Shown: positions 1-8,536, counted from the first letter of the stretch. The stretch: 46,483 nt of DNA from an uncultured Hungatella sp. (GCA_949879025.1 CATLBO010000013.1:1-46483); one strand, 5' to 3'. Notes: generated by a model from the letters alone, not told the origin. Translations and numbers: made by a program.

Positions 1-823
1 TATCTTCTCCGAATCCAGGCTGGCCGGGCATAACAAACATCTTAAGATGCTCTTCCTGCTTATCCTTTATCTCCTTGACAAACATGCCTTTCATGCCGTA
101 TACAGTTATGGACGGACGGGCTTTTACACGGAAATAGCTGGATTTTACAGTGGCTTTCAGACGGTGGCCATACAACAGATCCACATCAAAGTAATCATTC
201 ATGCACCCCTGTCCAAGAAGCTGCCTTACATCTGCCTGCACCCGATCCGGCTTTCCAAAACAGGAGATCACCTGATCTAATGTATGACAAGCATGGCCAT
301 AGAGAAAACTGGCAAATGGGTCAAATTTTTCCCCCTGGGGAACCTGGGGACGATAATAGTCAAAACTAATCTCCATCTCTGTCACATCGCCGATTTTTCC
401 GCTGTCAATCACCTTCAGCACCGTCAGGAAATCACTGTCGAACCTGCGGTTTTGATAGCACTGCATCATAAGTCCTTTTTGTTTGGCCAAGGCAAACAGC
501 TCTTCTGCCTGGGCCTTTGTTTCTGTAAAGGGCTTCTCTGAAACACAGTTCTTCCCTGCCATAAGAACCTGCTTTGCCAGAGGATAGTGGGTGCTGTGAG
601 GGGTGGACAGGATCACTGCCTGGATCTCACTATCATCCAGAATTTCTTTAATATCATCCACATACTCCACTCCTGGTATTTCCTTCCAAGGGCTCTTCCT
701 GTGATTGTGGGTGAAAATTTTTTTAATGCGTATTTTGTCTTTTCTCGTCAGAACAAACGGAATATGATAGCGATTAGCGCTTTTTCCGTTTCCTATATAT
801 GCAATGACCATTTCTTTCCCCAT
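1..823 (-). CDS. Gfo/Idh/MocA family oxidoreductase, 3' end cut by window
   Basis: The frame is open from an ATG at 823 to the window edge, about 274 codons with no stop. It starts after a strong AAAGGAGG ribosome site. The N-terminus has a Rossmann-type beta strand and glycine loop (VIAYIGNGKSANRYH). About residue 95 there is the SEKPF segment, the family's EKP motif whose lysine lies at the active site. These features define NAD(P)-dependent dehydrogenases acting on sugars or inositol-like substrates. The closest remembered relatives are YhhX/YdgJ-like putative oxidoreductases. The substrate cannot be told. The gene lies downstream of the GHKL operon after a 223-base gap and is probably a separate unit. 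The C-terminal part lies outside the window. Confidence 0.88.
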   Translation of the reverse strand, partial: MGKEMVIAYIGNGKSANRYHIPFVLTRKDKIRIKKIFTHNHRKSPWKEIPGVEYVDDIKEILDDSEIQAVILSTPHSTHYPLAKQVLMAGKNCVSEKPFTETKAQAEELFALAKQKGLMMQCYQNRRFDSDFLTVLKVIDSGKIGDVTEMEISFDYYRPQVPQGEKFDPFASFLYGHACHTLDQVISCFGKPDRVQADVRQLLGQGCMNDYFDVDLLYGHRLKATVKSSYFRVKARPSITVYGMKGMFVKEIKDKQEEHLKMFVMPGQPGFGED

Positions 824-1046
824 TGCTTTTCCTCCTTTTGTTTTTTAATAAAATATCTGCCGCTTCATGACTTCGTGTTGCCTCATAACCACAGTGCCTG
901 GAAAGATAGCAGGCAAGTTCCTGCAAAGCATAAGCAGCTGTGAAATCTGTTATTTCTGTCATCTTCCTTTAATGTCTGGCTGGACAGATTCTGCCCAAGA
1001 TGCATTTCTTCAATCCTACAGCTATTACAGAAACTATATAAAATGA
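824..1046. other. Intergenic stretch with a possible gene remnant on the minus strand
   Basis: This gap separates the last gene of the GHKL operon from the oxidoreductase. On the minus strand a frame opens at an ATG at 962 with AAAGGAAG just in front, spaced too closely for a normal start. It runs on past the oxidoreductase start in another frame to 774. Its first 40 residues look protein-like (YALQELACYLSRHCGYEA), but the tail is a run of basic residues. It may be a remnant or a leader peptide; nothing proves translation. Confidence 0.25.
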
Positions 1047-1832
1047 CTATGTATTGTCTGGTACCTGCCCGCCGGACAGCCCCCGCATATAATATAAAAT
1101 TCTCTCTCTGATCTCTTCGGCAGTAAAATAGTCCAGAATATGGGTTCCTCCGAAAACATTCAGATACTGGCTGGCAGTATAATAGACATCTCTCCTGCTG
1201 CCTCCATAAGCAAACCCCTGCTTATCCAGTTCCATAAGCGCCGAAATAAGCCCCTGGGTCAGCTTTGGGTTTCCCATATAGTTGCTGGAGAAAAGGATCA
1301 GGGACTTTGTCGCAAAGTCCTCCTCCCAATAACGGGTCAATTCAAAAGGGTCCTTTCTCTCTGAATCATAAGTAAGCCTGCCAAGCCACCAGAGACGGGA
1401 CAGGGTATTCCTAAAAAGAGCCCTTCTTACACTGCTCTTCCCATTAAAAAAATACCTCCACAAAATACTGGATACCGGATCGCCTGAAGGCTTGAACCCC
1501 TCCCACCGCTTGTTCATATACGTCCAAAAATCCCCATGGCACAGCCCTGCCCAAAGGCGCTCATCTGCAGCCTGGGTATCTGACAAATTTCTCATGGCAC
1601 TGTACAGCCGAATCGCATTCTCCACATCCTGTCTGCCCTTTTCCTTCTCTCCAGATTGACCTGTATCCAGTTGAAGAGATTCTATAGGTATCTTATATTC
1701 TGCAAATGGGGTATCTCCCTCAAAGAATTCATAAATCCATTCATTCGTAGGATTCTCATATTGTTTCAGATTTCCTTTAACATTCACCTTCAATGCTGCA
1801 AGACAGTCCTCTTTCATAAAATGAATAACCAT
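1047..1832 (-). CDS. Uncharacterised protein, third gene of GHKL ATPase operon (possibly DUF6339-like)
   Basis: The protein is 261 residues from the ATG at 1832. This start follows GAGGAGGAG and lies one base after the stop of the preceding gene; a start 18 bases upstream is less well placed. I recognise no catalytic motif. The middle and C-terminal parts are rich in Trp, Tyr and Arg, with pieces such as LCHGDFWTYMNKRW, LSRLWWLGRLTYD and TRYWEEDF, and the protein ends in a helical segment. From memory it resembles proteins labelled DUF6339, which occur in defence-like neighbourhoods, but I could not check this. It is predicted cytosolic. Its tight coupling to a GHKL ATPase suggests that it acts as part of that complex. 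Function unknown. Confidence 0.75.
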   Translation of the reverse strand: MVIHFMKEDCLAALKVNVKGNLKQYENPTNEWIYEFFEGDTPFAEYKIPIESLQLDTGQSGEKEKGRQDVENAIRLYSAMRNLSDTQAADERLWAGLCHGDFWTYMNKRWEGFKPSGDPVSSILWRYFFNGKSSVRRALFRNTLSRLWWLGRLTYDSERKDPFELTRYWEEDFATKSLILFSSNYMGNPKLTQGLISALMELDKQGFAYGGSRRDVYYTASQYLNVFGGTHILDYFTAEEIRERILYYMRGLSGGQVPDNT

Positions 1833-1833
1833 T

Positions 1834-2703
1834 TCACTCCTCCTCCTCACAGCGGTCTCCCATGGTGAGCACTGATTGTAGCGCCCGATCTATAGGCAGA
1901 TCCAATAACTTTTGCGCAAGATCATAGGATGCCATATCATTGAGGGTATCACAGTTTAAGGATATTTCATATCTGGCCAGGGCCTTTCGGATACCGGCAA
2001 ACCATCGACGGGACTCATACTCCTCGATCCCTTCCCTGCGCAATGTCTCCAATACATAAATCAGTGCAGGAACAATAATCATTCCATGAAAAATCGGCAG
2101 GTAGGACGGCATGCCGCATAGAACCTTATGATTTTGGAAACTCTCATCAGACAAAGCCACTGTGATCTTATCCCCATCCATATCGATCTGCATACTTTTA
2201 TCCGTATCCGCCGCATACCTGCAGATCGTGAAAATGGAAGGTACTTTGGCTAAGTCGTCTGTCTCCTTTGTAATATCAAGATCATACTGGCCGCCTATGG
2301 CCAAAACGCTTCCTCTGTCAATATCAAAACTCATTCCGTTATAATCCCTGTTGAAATCGGAATTTTGGTATCTTTCCAGATAGACTTTTGCCACAACAAA
2401 GCCGCACAGAGAAACTCTTCCGTTTAGTTCTTTCTCTAAGATCCTTTCTCCAAACTCTTTATTACTGGATGTAACAATACTGCGGTAGCATGTACGAGGA
2501 CATTCGATATGTATGAGGAATTCTGCCTGTCCTCCCTTAATCAAATCAGTCATCTCATCATTTTTTAGATCCATTTCAAAATAAAACTTTAATTCCCGAA
2601 TCCCCTTTTCTACACGAACCTGGAAAGCAAAGGTGCTTTTAACATAATCGTCAGCTTCAGAAATAAGCATCGGATACGGATACAATTTATGCTTTATATC
2701 CAT
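1834..2703 (-). CDS. Uncharacterised protein, second gene of GHKL ATPase operon
   Basis: The protein is 289 residues. The ATG at 2703 follows GGAGGTGAG and lies inside the end of the ATPase gene, a 17-base overlap. There is no signal peptide or membrane segment. The N-terminal two thirds look mainly beta (for example FAFQVRVEKG, KFYFEMDL, AEFLIHIECP), and the C-terminal third looks helical and ends in an acidic EEEE tail. I do not recognise the family. The lack of catalytic motifs and the coupled position suggest a structural or target-recognition partner of the ATPase, but this is inference from context only. Confidence 0.75.
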   Translation of the reverse strand: MDIKHKLYPYPMLISEADDYVKSTFAFQVRVEKGIRELKFYFEMDLKNDEMTDLIKGGQAEFLIHIECPRTCYRSIVTSSNKEFGERILEKELNGRVSLCGFVVAKVYLERYQNSDFNRDYNGMSFDIDRGSVLAIGGQYDLDITKETDDLAKVPSIFTICRYAADTDKSMQIDMDGDKITVALSDESFQNHKVLCGMPSYLPIFHGMIIVPALIYVLETLRREGIEEYESRRWFAGIRKALARYEISLNCDTLNDMASYDLAQKLLDLPIDRALQSVLTMGDRCEEEE

Positions 2704-4660
2704 ACAAACTCACCTCCAAAGAACTCTTTTCTGCATAATCAAGATTAAACTCCACTGACCTCTTACAGGAAACAGCAATATCCTGCATATAGATTAAATT
2801 ATCTTTAGAAACTAACTTCTCTTTTGTAGCGCAGTCAGCCGCCTGGCTGACATTTACCTCAAGGTTGCTCTGCTCCCCTGAAAGTTTCAGCTCAAGGTAT
2901 GCGTCCCCCACTGTCTGCTCTGGAATAAAGCTTAAGCGATACCGGTTCTTTTTTTCATCAAGAAGTATAAGCCGGACACACATTGTATGTACTTCCACTC
3001 TTTTTCTAACTTTTGCCTTTTCTCCCTTTGATGGTTCCCCTCCCCGGACAGGGTTTGCCCCATTGCCGCTGACTCCCGGTCCCATGCCTGTTCCTGCTCC
3101 ATATCCTTCTCCGTCTGCTGTCATGTTTGGCTGTTCTTCCCCATAGTCTTTGCTGCCGTTTCCTCCCAAATCCATATTTTCGGATTCTCCCATCTCATCT
3201 GCAGTACTTTCATCCTGGCCGCCTGGCGCAGATTCAAAGCCTTTTTGTCCATATTGAAGAGACGACAGATTCAAATCTATGGTTTTCGTTGTATCTGCAA
3301 TATCTTCATGGTTTTCGGCGCCATCAGCCGGAATCTCTTCATCGGGAAGATACTCTCCCATCCCTTCTGCATCAACTGCTTCTGCCGTGGTTTTCCTGCC
3401 TAATTCCAACACGGCCTCTTTCATATATCGAAATAATCCCTGCCGCATTTTCTTCGCCTCTCCAGGTTTTGAATGTCTCTCCGGCTCCCATGCGTCGTGT
3501 CTGGGATTTTCCATTTCCTTAAAATAAGAATTAATCCTTCTGTCTTTTAAAATACAGATTCCGGCAAACTGAATCGCACTGGGAAAGTTTTTCTGATCAA
3601 ACACCTTCATGCCATTGCTCCGGCTCATAAGTATCCGGCGATGAAGGCCATTTTGTACTAAAATGTACAGCTTAACTGCACCTAATCCTCCGTAATCTTC
3701 CTCCCTCACATCGGTATCTGGTGAGACAAGAACCTGGTAATAATTATAAGCCATTGGTGCAATTTCCTTAAACTCTTCAACCATCCTGGGAAGCGTCTTT
3801 TTTGAAATAATGGTTTCACCTACTTTTACAGCCAGGAAGCCGAAAAAAATAGAAATCAAGAAGTCATCTAAAGCCGAGGCGATGATCTCTTTCTCCCAGT
3901 CTCTCTGATTTTTAAATCCCAAAACAAATACATCGGTTCCTGTCTTCTTACGGCAAAAACCCCTGTCCAGAGTGCGCCATTCCGGTATTGCACGATTTTT
4001 TACCATTTCTCCATAATACCCTATTCCGGTAGTAAGCGCATCCTGCTCCTTTTTGAAAAAACCATTCTTCGCAGCGTGATCTTTCATGGCAAAAGAAACA
4101 AGTCTTGCAATTCCCTGGGAAGCCTCTGCTCCCTCCTTATCTTTGGTAGAATAGAATACGCACCTTAAGTCCGAACATGCAAATGGTGCTGACTTGCCAA
4201 TGCCAAAGCTTCCTCCTAAACCATCTTCTTTGTCCGAAACGCCAGAAGCTTTCACCAGATTCTGCCACGGCGTGTTGTAGTCCTGAGCAGAACCTAATAA
4301 TCCAGTAGTATTAAAGTCACTGATCCTAAGGACAGGGATTGTCTCCTGCCTGACCACTTTGACTGCTTTTCTGAAAAAATCCACGGTCTTTTTGTTCTTT
4401 TGCTTTTTCCAAAAATCCAGACAGCTTTCTATGGCATCCTTTAGTTCACTGTATCCCCACACTGCAGATCTGGGAATCTCACAATAAGAAAACTCTACAA
4501 TCACTGGCTTGTCCTCGCTCATTCTGGCATCAAGAGAATTCTGACAGATTTCTCTTGCTAAAGAACGATAGGGAGTTCCTTTAAAGGTTTCTATGCCTGC
4601 CTCACCGATACCATTGAGAGTCCCATAATTGTTGCTGGGAAAATTCCAACCTATAGCCAT
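2687..4660 (-). CDS. GHKL (HSP90/MutL/MORC-like) ATPase, first gene of a putative defence operon
   Basis: The 657-residue protein carries the three ATP-binding boxes of the GHKL superfamily. E37 and N41 in REICQNSLDA form the N-box with its catalytic Glu and Mg-binding Asn. D115 in LRISDFNTTGL fits the first G box. GGSFGIGKS at 149-157 is the second G box, the lid. There is no histidine-kinase H-box or membrane segment, so this is not a sensor kinase. Residues about 430-550 are an acidic, Gly-rich linker, and about 555-657 form a separate beta-rich C-terminal domain. Prokaryotic MORC/MutL-like ATPases of this kind are known in restriction-modification and defence operons. The ATG at 4660 follows AAGGAGACGG. 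It is the first of three overlapping genes with a promoter just upstream. Confidence 0.85.
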   Translation of the reverse strand: MAIGWNFPSNNYGTLNGIGEAGIETFKGTPYRSLAREICQNSLDARMSEDKPVIVEFSYCEIPRSAVWGYSELKDAIESCLDFWKKQKNKKTVDFFRKAVKVVRQETIPVLRISDFNTTGLLGSAQDYNTPWQNLVKASGVSDKEDGLGGSFGIGKSAPFACSDLRCVFYSTKDKEGAEASQGIARLVSFAMKDHAAKNGFFKKEQDALTTGIGYYGEMVKNRAIPEWRTLDRGFCRKKTGTDVFVLGFKNQRDWEKEIIASALDDFLISIFFGFLAVKVGETIISKKTLPRMVEEFKEIAPMAYNYYQVLVSPDTDVREEDYGGLGAVKLYILVQNGLHRRILMSRSNGMKVFDQKNFPSAIQFAGICILKDRRINSYFKEMENPRHDAWEPERHSKPGEAKKMRQGLFRYMKEAVLELGRKTTAEAVDAEGMGEYLPDEEIPADGAENHEDIADTTKTIDLNLSSLQYGQKGFESAPGGQDESTADEMGESENMDLGGNGSKDYGEEQPNMTADGEGYGAGTGMGPGVSGNGANPVRGGEPSKGEKAKVRKRVEVHTMCVRLILLDEKKNRYRLSFIPEQTVGDAYLELKLSGEQSNLEVNVSQAADCATKEKLVSKDNLIYMQDIAVSCKRSVEFNLDYAEKSSLEVSLYGYKA

Positions 4661-4714
4661 ATTTCCGTCTCCTTTTTCGGAAGTAGTAATGAGAATACCA
4701 GTTCTATGTCTTTC

Positions 4715-4743
4715 ATTATATCATTAAAACCAATATTTACCAA
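4715..4743 (-). promoter_or_regulatory. Sigma-A type promoter of the GHKL operon
   Basis: On the minus strand TTGGTA (4738-4743) and TATAAT (4715-4720) are separated by 17 bases, about 55 bases before the ATPase start. It overlaps the 3' end of the neighbouring pseudogene, so the three-gene module has its own transcription unit. Confidence 0.7.
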
Positions 4744-5210
4744 ATAAAATTGCAGTTCCAAACATAAATGCAGAGATAACGCAGGAGACCTTCCTCCCGG
4801 TTCTGGATACGTACCTCTGCAATCTGTCTCAATGCAGTGTCTGCAGTATCCTCCAATGATTTCTCTTTTTTCGAGTCTCTGACCTTGGATTCCATTATTA
4901 CCGCATCAGTCATTCCGTACTTCGGCTCCAGCATCACATCATATCTTCCAAAACCACTCTTCTGGTTGGATGTAATAATATAGCGATCCGCCACCCCCAC
5001 GGCCATCCCCAGCATAAAGCCGTGATAGAACCTCTCCGGCTGTATCTTTATAGAAGGTCTGTACTTCCTCATTGGTCACTGCCAGTTCGTATAGGTCTGT
5101 CCCAGTTTCCCCATTCAGCGTATAACTTTCTGCTTTCATGTATCCGCAGGACAGGAACAGAAAAGTTGTCTTCCATTATTTGTTTCTCAAAGCTCTGAAT
5201 CCCTATTCCT
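4737..5210 (-). pseudogene. Decayed C-terminal part of an AAA-ATPase/PD-(D/E)XK nuclease family protein
   Basis: Two overlapping frames together spell one family pattern. The first reads FLFLSCGYMKAES then LYELAVTNEEVQTFY. The second reads FYHGFMLGMAVG, then GFGRYDVMLEPK, then DAVIMESKV and TADTALRQIAE. This order (conserved FxGY strand, LxxPNxEV-like segment, FHGFMLGL helix, GR-D strand with E-x-K, Q-I-x helix) is typical of the C-terminal nuclease-like domain of AAA-ATPase proteins common in gut Clostridia (PF09820/PF08011 type). The frame is broken at least near 5030-5070 and near 5170. The usual C-terminal GFAFxGKxVLIG strand is scrambled, and the N-terminal ATPase half is absent. It is a dead remnant. 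Confidence 0.7.
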
Positions 5211-5214
5211 ATGG

Positions 5215-5355
5215 TTATATATCCTCCATACTCAAAATATCCGCATTTTTATCATAGATATATACCAGTCCAACTCCCCAAACACTATACTCAAATGGCA
5301 ACGACAACTTCACTTTCCTTTCTTCCATAACAATATCATTATATGTGCTTCTCAT
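5215..5355 (-). CDS. Small ORF of unknown nature, 46 codons
   Basis: An ATG at 5355 opens a 46-codon frame (starts MRSTYNDIVMEERKV, ends DILSMEDI) stopping at TAA 5215-5217, just upstream of the nuclease pseudogene. The sequence is protein-like (KLSLPFEYSVWGVGLVYIYD) but no clear ribosome site precedes it. It may be the start of another broken gene in the same AT-rich remnant region. No function is proposed. Confidence 0.3.
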   Translation of the reverse strand: MRSTYNDIVMEERKVKLSLPFEYSVWGVGLVYIYDKNADILSMEDI

Positions 5356-5596
5356 GTAACCTACAAGAAAATTACATCAAATCCCTGTCACCCTTGGTTA
5401 CTATCCACAATCAATGCCATATCGTGGCTATAAGCTAAAAAAATAACTAGTATCGCAATTTTAGCTTTGCACATATGCCTATTGATAACTTTAGTGCTTT
5501 TTACCTAATTAAATATTGATGATAACTAAAATAATCTTCTTCCTTTTAGAATGTTCTCCTATGATTTTATTTTTGATTTCTTATCCATAGTAATTC

Positions 5597-6232
5597 TTAC
5601 TCCTGCCCCAAACATTCCATCCCTGTCCGCAGCTTCTCCACCGCCTTCTTCTCGATTCTGGACACATAAGACCGGGAGATCCCCAGCGCCCCTGCAATCT
5701 CCCTCTGGGTAAACTCTCTGCTTCCAAACAGCCCGTACCGCATCCGGATCACCTTTTGTTCTGTAGGCTTCAGGCATTTCTTAAATGCCTCATATAATTC
5801 CCGGATATCCTGGCTTAAGATCAGATCCTCCAGGGCGTCTTTTGTCTCCATCTCAATCACGTCCACCAGGCTGACAGACTCCCCGTCCTTATCCACCCCA
5901 ATAGGGTCATACAGGGAAACCTCTTTGGAATACTTTTTGTGAGCCCGCAGAAGCATCAATATCTCATTTTCCACGCACTTAGCCGCATATGTGGCAAGCC
6001 GCGATCCCCGGTCAACTTTAAATGTATTCACTGCCTTAATCAGCCCAATAGTTCCTACAGACAAAAGGTCTTCCGTCTCATAATCCGTGTATTGATATTT
6101 TTTCACCACATGGGCCACCAGACGCATATTATGTTCTATAAGCACATTCCTGGCTTCCTGGTCGCCCTCTTTTAAGCGTTCCAGGCATTCCCGCTCCTCA
6201 CGGGCATTTAATGGTTTGGCAAAGGTCTTCAA
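5597..6232 (-). CDS. sigK: RNA polymerase sporulation sigma factor, sigma-K type
   Basis: The 211-residue sigma-70 family factor has region 2 (ARNVLIEHNMRLVAHVVKKY, then EDLLSVGTIGLIKAVNTF and LATYAAKCVENEILM) and region 4 with a C-terminal helix-turn-helix (TQREIAGALGISRSYVSRIE). The VSLYDPIGVDKDG segment and the N-terminal KPLNAREE fit sigma-K better than sigma-E. Sigma-K directs late mother-cell transcription during sporulation. The start is a TTG at 6232, preceded by AGGTGG. The frame can extend only to 6259 before a stop, so there is no room for the roughly 20-residue pro-sequence of Bacillus pro-sigma-K. The gene is continuous, with no skin-type insertion. It stands alone between an AT-rich region and purH. 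Confidence 0.88.
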   Translation of the reverse strand: MKTFAKPLNAREERECLERLKEGDQEARNVLIEHNMRLVAHVVKKYQYTDYETEDLLSVGTIGLIKAVNTFKVDRGSRLATYAAKCVENEILMLLRAHKKYSKEVSLYDPIGVDKDGESVSLVDVIEMETKDALEDLILSQDIRELYEAFKKCLKPTEQKVIRMRYGLFGSREFTQREIAGALGISRSYVSRIEKKAVEKLRTGMECLGQE

Positions 6233-6499
6233 AGAAAGCCACCTAAAAGCAAAACTTAATTAAAGTTTATGCTTCGGCGGCTTTCAAAGTGCTTTTACAC
6301 CTTTTGATGCAGCTTATACTATTTTTATTGCCAGCAGAATCTTCCTGTCCTCATGGAGGCGCTCCCGGAATCTTTCCTGCATCTGTCTTTGCAGCAGACG
6401 CCCCCGCCGCTTTCCGTTTTCCCCTGGTTTACCTTCTTTATGAAAAAGCTGACGTTTCGATTCCCGTCTGCTGTCCAGGCTTAACAGGGTAGGAACAAT

Positions 6500-7678
6500 C
6501 TAATGATGGAACAGCCGGATTCCCGTAAATGCCATGGCCATGCCGTACTTGTCGCAAGTCTCAATCACCTGATCATCCCTGACTGATCCGCCTGGTTCCG
6601 CAATATACTCTACCCCGCTTTTATACGCCCTCTCAATATTATCTCCAAAGGGGAAGAACGCATCAGAGCCCAGAGCCACGCCCTTCATCTTGTCAAGCCA
6701 TGCCCTTTTTTCTTCCCTGGCAAACACCGGCGGCTTTACCTTAAAGGTCTTCTCCCATACCCCGTCCGCCAGGACGTCCATATACTCTTCACCAATATAT
6801 ACGTCAATAGCATTGTCCCTGTCTGCCCTCTTTATGCCGTCCACAAACTGGAGAGAAAGCACCTGGGGAGCCTGCCGCAAAAACCAGTTATCCGCTTTGC
6901 TGCCTGCCAGTCTGGTGCAGTGAACCCTGGACTGCTGTCCGGCTCCAATGCCAATAGCCTGCCCGTCTTTCACATAGCACACAGAATTGGACTGAGTGTA
7001 CTTCAGGGTAATCAGGGAAATCATTAAATCTCTCTTAGCTGCTGCTGGAATCTCTTTGTTCTTCGTAACCACATTGGCTAAAAGCTCCTCATTAATGTCC
7101 AGTTCATTTCTCCCCTGCTCAAACACAATGCCGAACACCTGCTTACGCTCCAAAGGCTCCGGAACATAGTTTTCGTCAATCTGAATCACGCAGTAGTTGC
7201 CTTTCTTTTTTTCCTTCAGAATCTCCAGAGCCTCCGGCTCATACCCTGGGGCAATGATCCCGTCAGACACTTCCCTTTTGATGATCCTTGCCGTGTCTGC
7301 ATCACATACGTCAGACAGGGAAATAAAATCACCGAAAGAAGACATTCTGTCAGCCCCTCTGGCCCTGGCATAAGCACATGCCAAAGGCGACAGTTCTCCC
7401 ATGTCATCAACCCAGTATATCTTAGCCAGAGTCTCGTCAAGCGGCAGCCCTACAGCCGCTCCTGCTGGCGATACATGCTTAAAGGAAGCCGCCGCCGGAA
7501 GCCCGGTGGCAGTTTTAAGCTCCCTTACCAGCTGCCAGCCGTTAAATGCATCCAAAAAATTAATATACCCTGGCTTACCGCTGAGTACGGTAATGGGCAG
7601 TTCCTTATCCTCATTCATAAAAATTCGGGACGGTTTCTGATTGGGATTGCAGCCATACTTTAATTCCAGTTCTTTCAT
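6500..7678 (-). CDS. purH: AICAR transformylase, free-standing PurH C-terminal type
   Basis: The 392-residue protein catalyses the formyl transfer from 10-formyltetrahydrofolate to AICAR (ZMP), the penultimate step of IMP synthesis. It covers only the AICAR transformylase domain and lacks the N-terminal cyclohydrolase domain of normal bifunctional PurH. Visible motifs are CNPNQKPSRIF at the N-terminus, SFKHVSPAGAAVG with the catalytic Lys-His pair, QSNSVCYVKDGQ, and SDAFFPFGDNIERA with EPGGSVRDD near the C-terminus. The ATG at 7678 follows AAAGGAGG; a start 14 codons upstream has no better site and includes this ribosome site in its coding part. It is the second gene after purO in the riboswitch-controlled unit. 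Confidence 0.92.
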   Translation of the reverse strand: MKELELKYGCNPNQKPSRIFMNEDKELPITVLSGKPGYINFLDAFNGWQLVRELKTATGLPAAASFKHVSPAGAAVGLPLDETLAKIYWVDDMGELSPLACAYARARGADRMSSFGDFISLSDVCDADTARIIKREVSDGIIAPGYEPEALEILKEKKKGNYCVIQIDENYVPEPLERKQVFGIVFEQGRNELDINEELLANVVTKNKEIPAAAKRDLMISLITLKYTQSNSVCYVKDGQAIGIGAGQQSRVHCTRLAGSKADNWFLRQAPQVLSLQFVDGIKRADRDNAIDVYIGEEYMDVLADGVWEKTFKVKPPVFAREEKRAWLDKMKGVALGSDAFFPFGDNIERAYKSGVEYIAEPGGSVRDDQVIETCDKYGMAMAFTGIRLFHH

Positions 7679-7729
7679 TGAGTAAACATCCTCCTTTAGG
7701 CTTATATTAGATTCATCCATAATCGTCTC

Positions 7730-8443
7730 TCATTTGTTTTTATTTATGATTTTGCTGTCATAAGATCCTGTCTTTATGTCAATATACCGCACAAACAGGG
7801 AGACTTTATTGTCCTGATCCAGGCTTTGCCACAGCATGTCTGCAAATTCCTCCATGGAATCCATGATTCCCACCAATTTCGGCTCCCCTTCAAAGCTTGG
7901 CAGCGGATTTCCATCACCCATATAAGTATGGATAAAATGGCCTTCTCCTGCCACAGGGTTATTGTAGGCAAACGTAAACCGGCTGCAGCTGTCTGGGTTG
8001 CCGTTGCTGCTCTTTAAAATAGACAGGGCATAATTGTAAGACCCGTGTTCAATATGCATAATTCCGGAAATCCTGGGCGTATAATTGGGGCCGTCCGGCT
8101 CAAATTCTCTGGAGCGCAGAGACTGTTCAAAGGTCATCTGCCTGTCCATGCCCTCATAAATGGTATCCGTCTGATCCCCATTAGTTACAATGGTTTTGTT
8201 GCCCAGTACCCGCACAGGGGCATAGATAATCAGGCTTGGGTCCTCCATCTTGGAGGCATCAAAGGCCTCTGTGCGGATTCCCTCCCCTTCTGTCACAAAC
8301 ACCCGGTTCCTGCTGTTTTCGCTTCTTCCCATAATGAAGTAAGCCGCAACAGCCTTGGTTTTGTCCGGGGTTTTTCCTATAATTATCCCCCGTCCCGGAT
8401 AAGAATTGCCCCTTAGTTCCTTTGCCAGATCCAACATCTTCAT
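7730..8443 (-). CDS. purO: IMP cyclohydrolase, PurO-like
   Basis: The 237-residue protein begins MKMLDLAKELRGNSYPGRG, typical of the archaeal-type IMP cyclohydrolase family (PF07826), which closes the inosine ring (FAICAR to IMP). Family segments visible are GRGIIIGKTPDKTKAVAAYF, GRSENSRNRVF, PNYTPRISG and EGHFIHTYMGDGNPLPSFEG. The start chosen is the ATG at 8443 behind AGGAGGAAGTACC. The longer open frame to 8788 runs through the riboswitch and is not coding. purO supplies the activity missing from the neighbouring purH, 51 bases downstream, so the two reconstitute normal PurH function. The pair is preceded by a ZTP riboswitch and terminator. Confidence 0.88.
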   Translation of the reverse strand: MKMLDLAKELRGNSYPGRGIIIGKTPDKTKAVAAYFIMGRSENSRNRVFVTEGEGIRTEAFDASKMEDPSLIIYAPVRVLGNKTIVTNGDQTDTIYEGMDRQMTFEQSLRSREFEPDGPNYTPRISGIMHIEHGSYNYALSILKSSNGNPDSCSRFTFAYNNPVAGEGHFIHTYMGDGNPLPSFEGEPKLVGIMDSMEEFADMLWQSLDQDNKVSLFVRYIDIKTGSYDSKIINKNK

Positions 8444-8536
8444 GGTACTTCCTCCTTCTGTTTCGTAAATTTCCGCCTTATGATTCCTTTGGAGTATACT
8501 GCCCGCAGAAATGCGGCCTTCAGCCGCTGCCGACGC

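Noticed and set aside
6289-6492. 67-codon plus-strand frame and an open minus-strand frame between purH and sigK
   Set aside because: Neither has a convincing start or ribosome site, and composition is low-complexity; treated as non-coding.
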